This document shows positions 5,693 through 5,758 of a stretch of DNA of 5,758 nucleotides, piece by piece. Position 1 is the stretch's first letter. Every line of letters starts with the position of its first letter. Under the pieces are notes generated by a model. The model was not told the origin of the DNA. It ran no database searches and worked only from the letters and a program-made list of their open reading frames with translations. This DNA is from Rhodocyclaceae bacterium (GTDB taxonomy: Bacteria > Pseudomonadota > Gammaproteobacteria > Burkholderiales > Rhodocyclaceae). The DNA lies in assembly GCA_030682595.1 (NCBI GenBank), contig JAUXNZ010000004.1:1-5758 (forward strand), written 5' to 3'. The position numbers and the translations under genes were made by a program.

Positions 5693-5758
5693 TCAATGGA
5701 CATGGGTGCGGCCAAAAACCACCACGGCGATGCCGGCGGCCAGCAGCAGGCCGTGCCA
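5693..5758 (-). CDS. C-terminal 21 residues of a membrane protein (5' part outside window)
   Basis: Reading the - strand from the window edge, one frame gives WHGLLLAAGIAVVVFGRTHVH and then TGA at 5695-5693. It is a hydrophobic helix with a short basic, histidine-containing tail, as at the end of an integral membrane protein. The stop is 15 bases before the ZrgA-like ATG, so it probably belongs to the same transcript. The other two frames also stay open across this short stretch, so the choice rests on the membrane-like composition and the well-placed stop. A metal transporter would fit the context, but the family cannot be assigned from 21 residues. Confidence 0.5.
   Translation of the reverse strand, partial: WHGLLLAAGIAVVVFGRTHVH

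Noticed and set aside
1..5758. CRISPR array, tRNA, rRNA or riboswitch
   Set aside because: No regularly spaced direct repeats, tRNA-like cloverleaf or rRNA segments were seen, and nearly all sequence is accounted for by coding regions and the palindromes listed.

Overview
The window is GC-rich, densely coded chromosomal DNA that looks like a betaproteobacterium. This rests on the codon use, the DUF484-xerC gene order, and the resemblance of the proteins to families common there; Rhodocyclales-like is a guess from memory. It holds two gene blocks that face each other across a gap of about 110 bp.

The left block (+ strand, 1-2585) is a housekeeping operon. It has the 3' end of a DUF484-family gene, then xerC (tyrosine recombinase for chromosome dimer resolution), then an RlmI-type 23S rRNA cytosine-C5 methyltransferase gene that overlaps xerC by ATGA. 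Two small palindromic insertions disturb this block. A 157-bp imperfect inverted repeat sits between DUF484 and xerC, flanked by a 5-bp direct repeat CTGAG. Removing the element and one copy of the repeat restores a plausible DUF484 stop 7 bp before the xerC ATG. A second GC-rich palindrome, about 44 bp, of the CCCTCTCCC/GGGAGAGGG kind lies in frame inside rlmI and adds about 15 codons between the PUA-side region and the methyltransferase domain.

The right block (- strand, read from 5758 down to 2695) is one tight transcription unit: the last 21 residues of a membrane protein, a DUF2796/ZrgA-family periplasmic protein, a LolD/MacB-type ABC ATPase, a FtsX/MacB-type permease, and a secreted DUF3299 protein. 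Spacings run from a 4-nt overlap to 18 nt. The set resembles the zinc-regulated ZrgABCDE system described in Vibrio, so a role in zinc or other divalent-metal handling is the best inference. Two points are notable: the permease has the mechanotransmission (type VII) fold rather than a classical importer fold, and the ZrgA-like protein lacks a long histidine-rich loop.

The convergent gap (2586-2694) holds two successive hairpins and no gene. No rRNA, tRNA, CRISPR array or full insertion sequence was seen.
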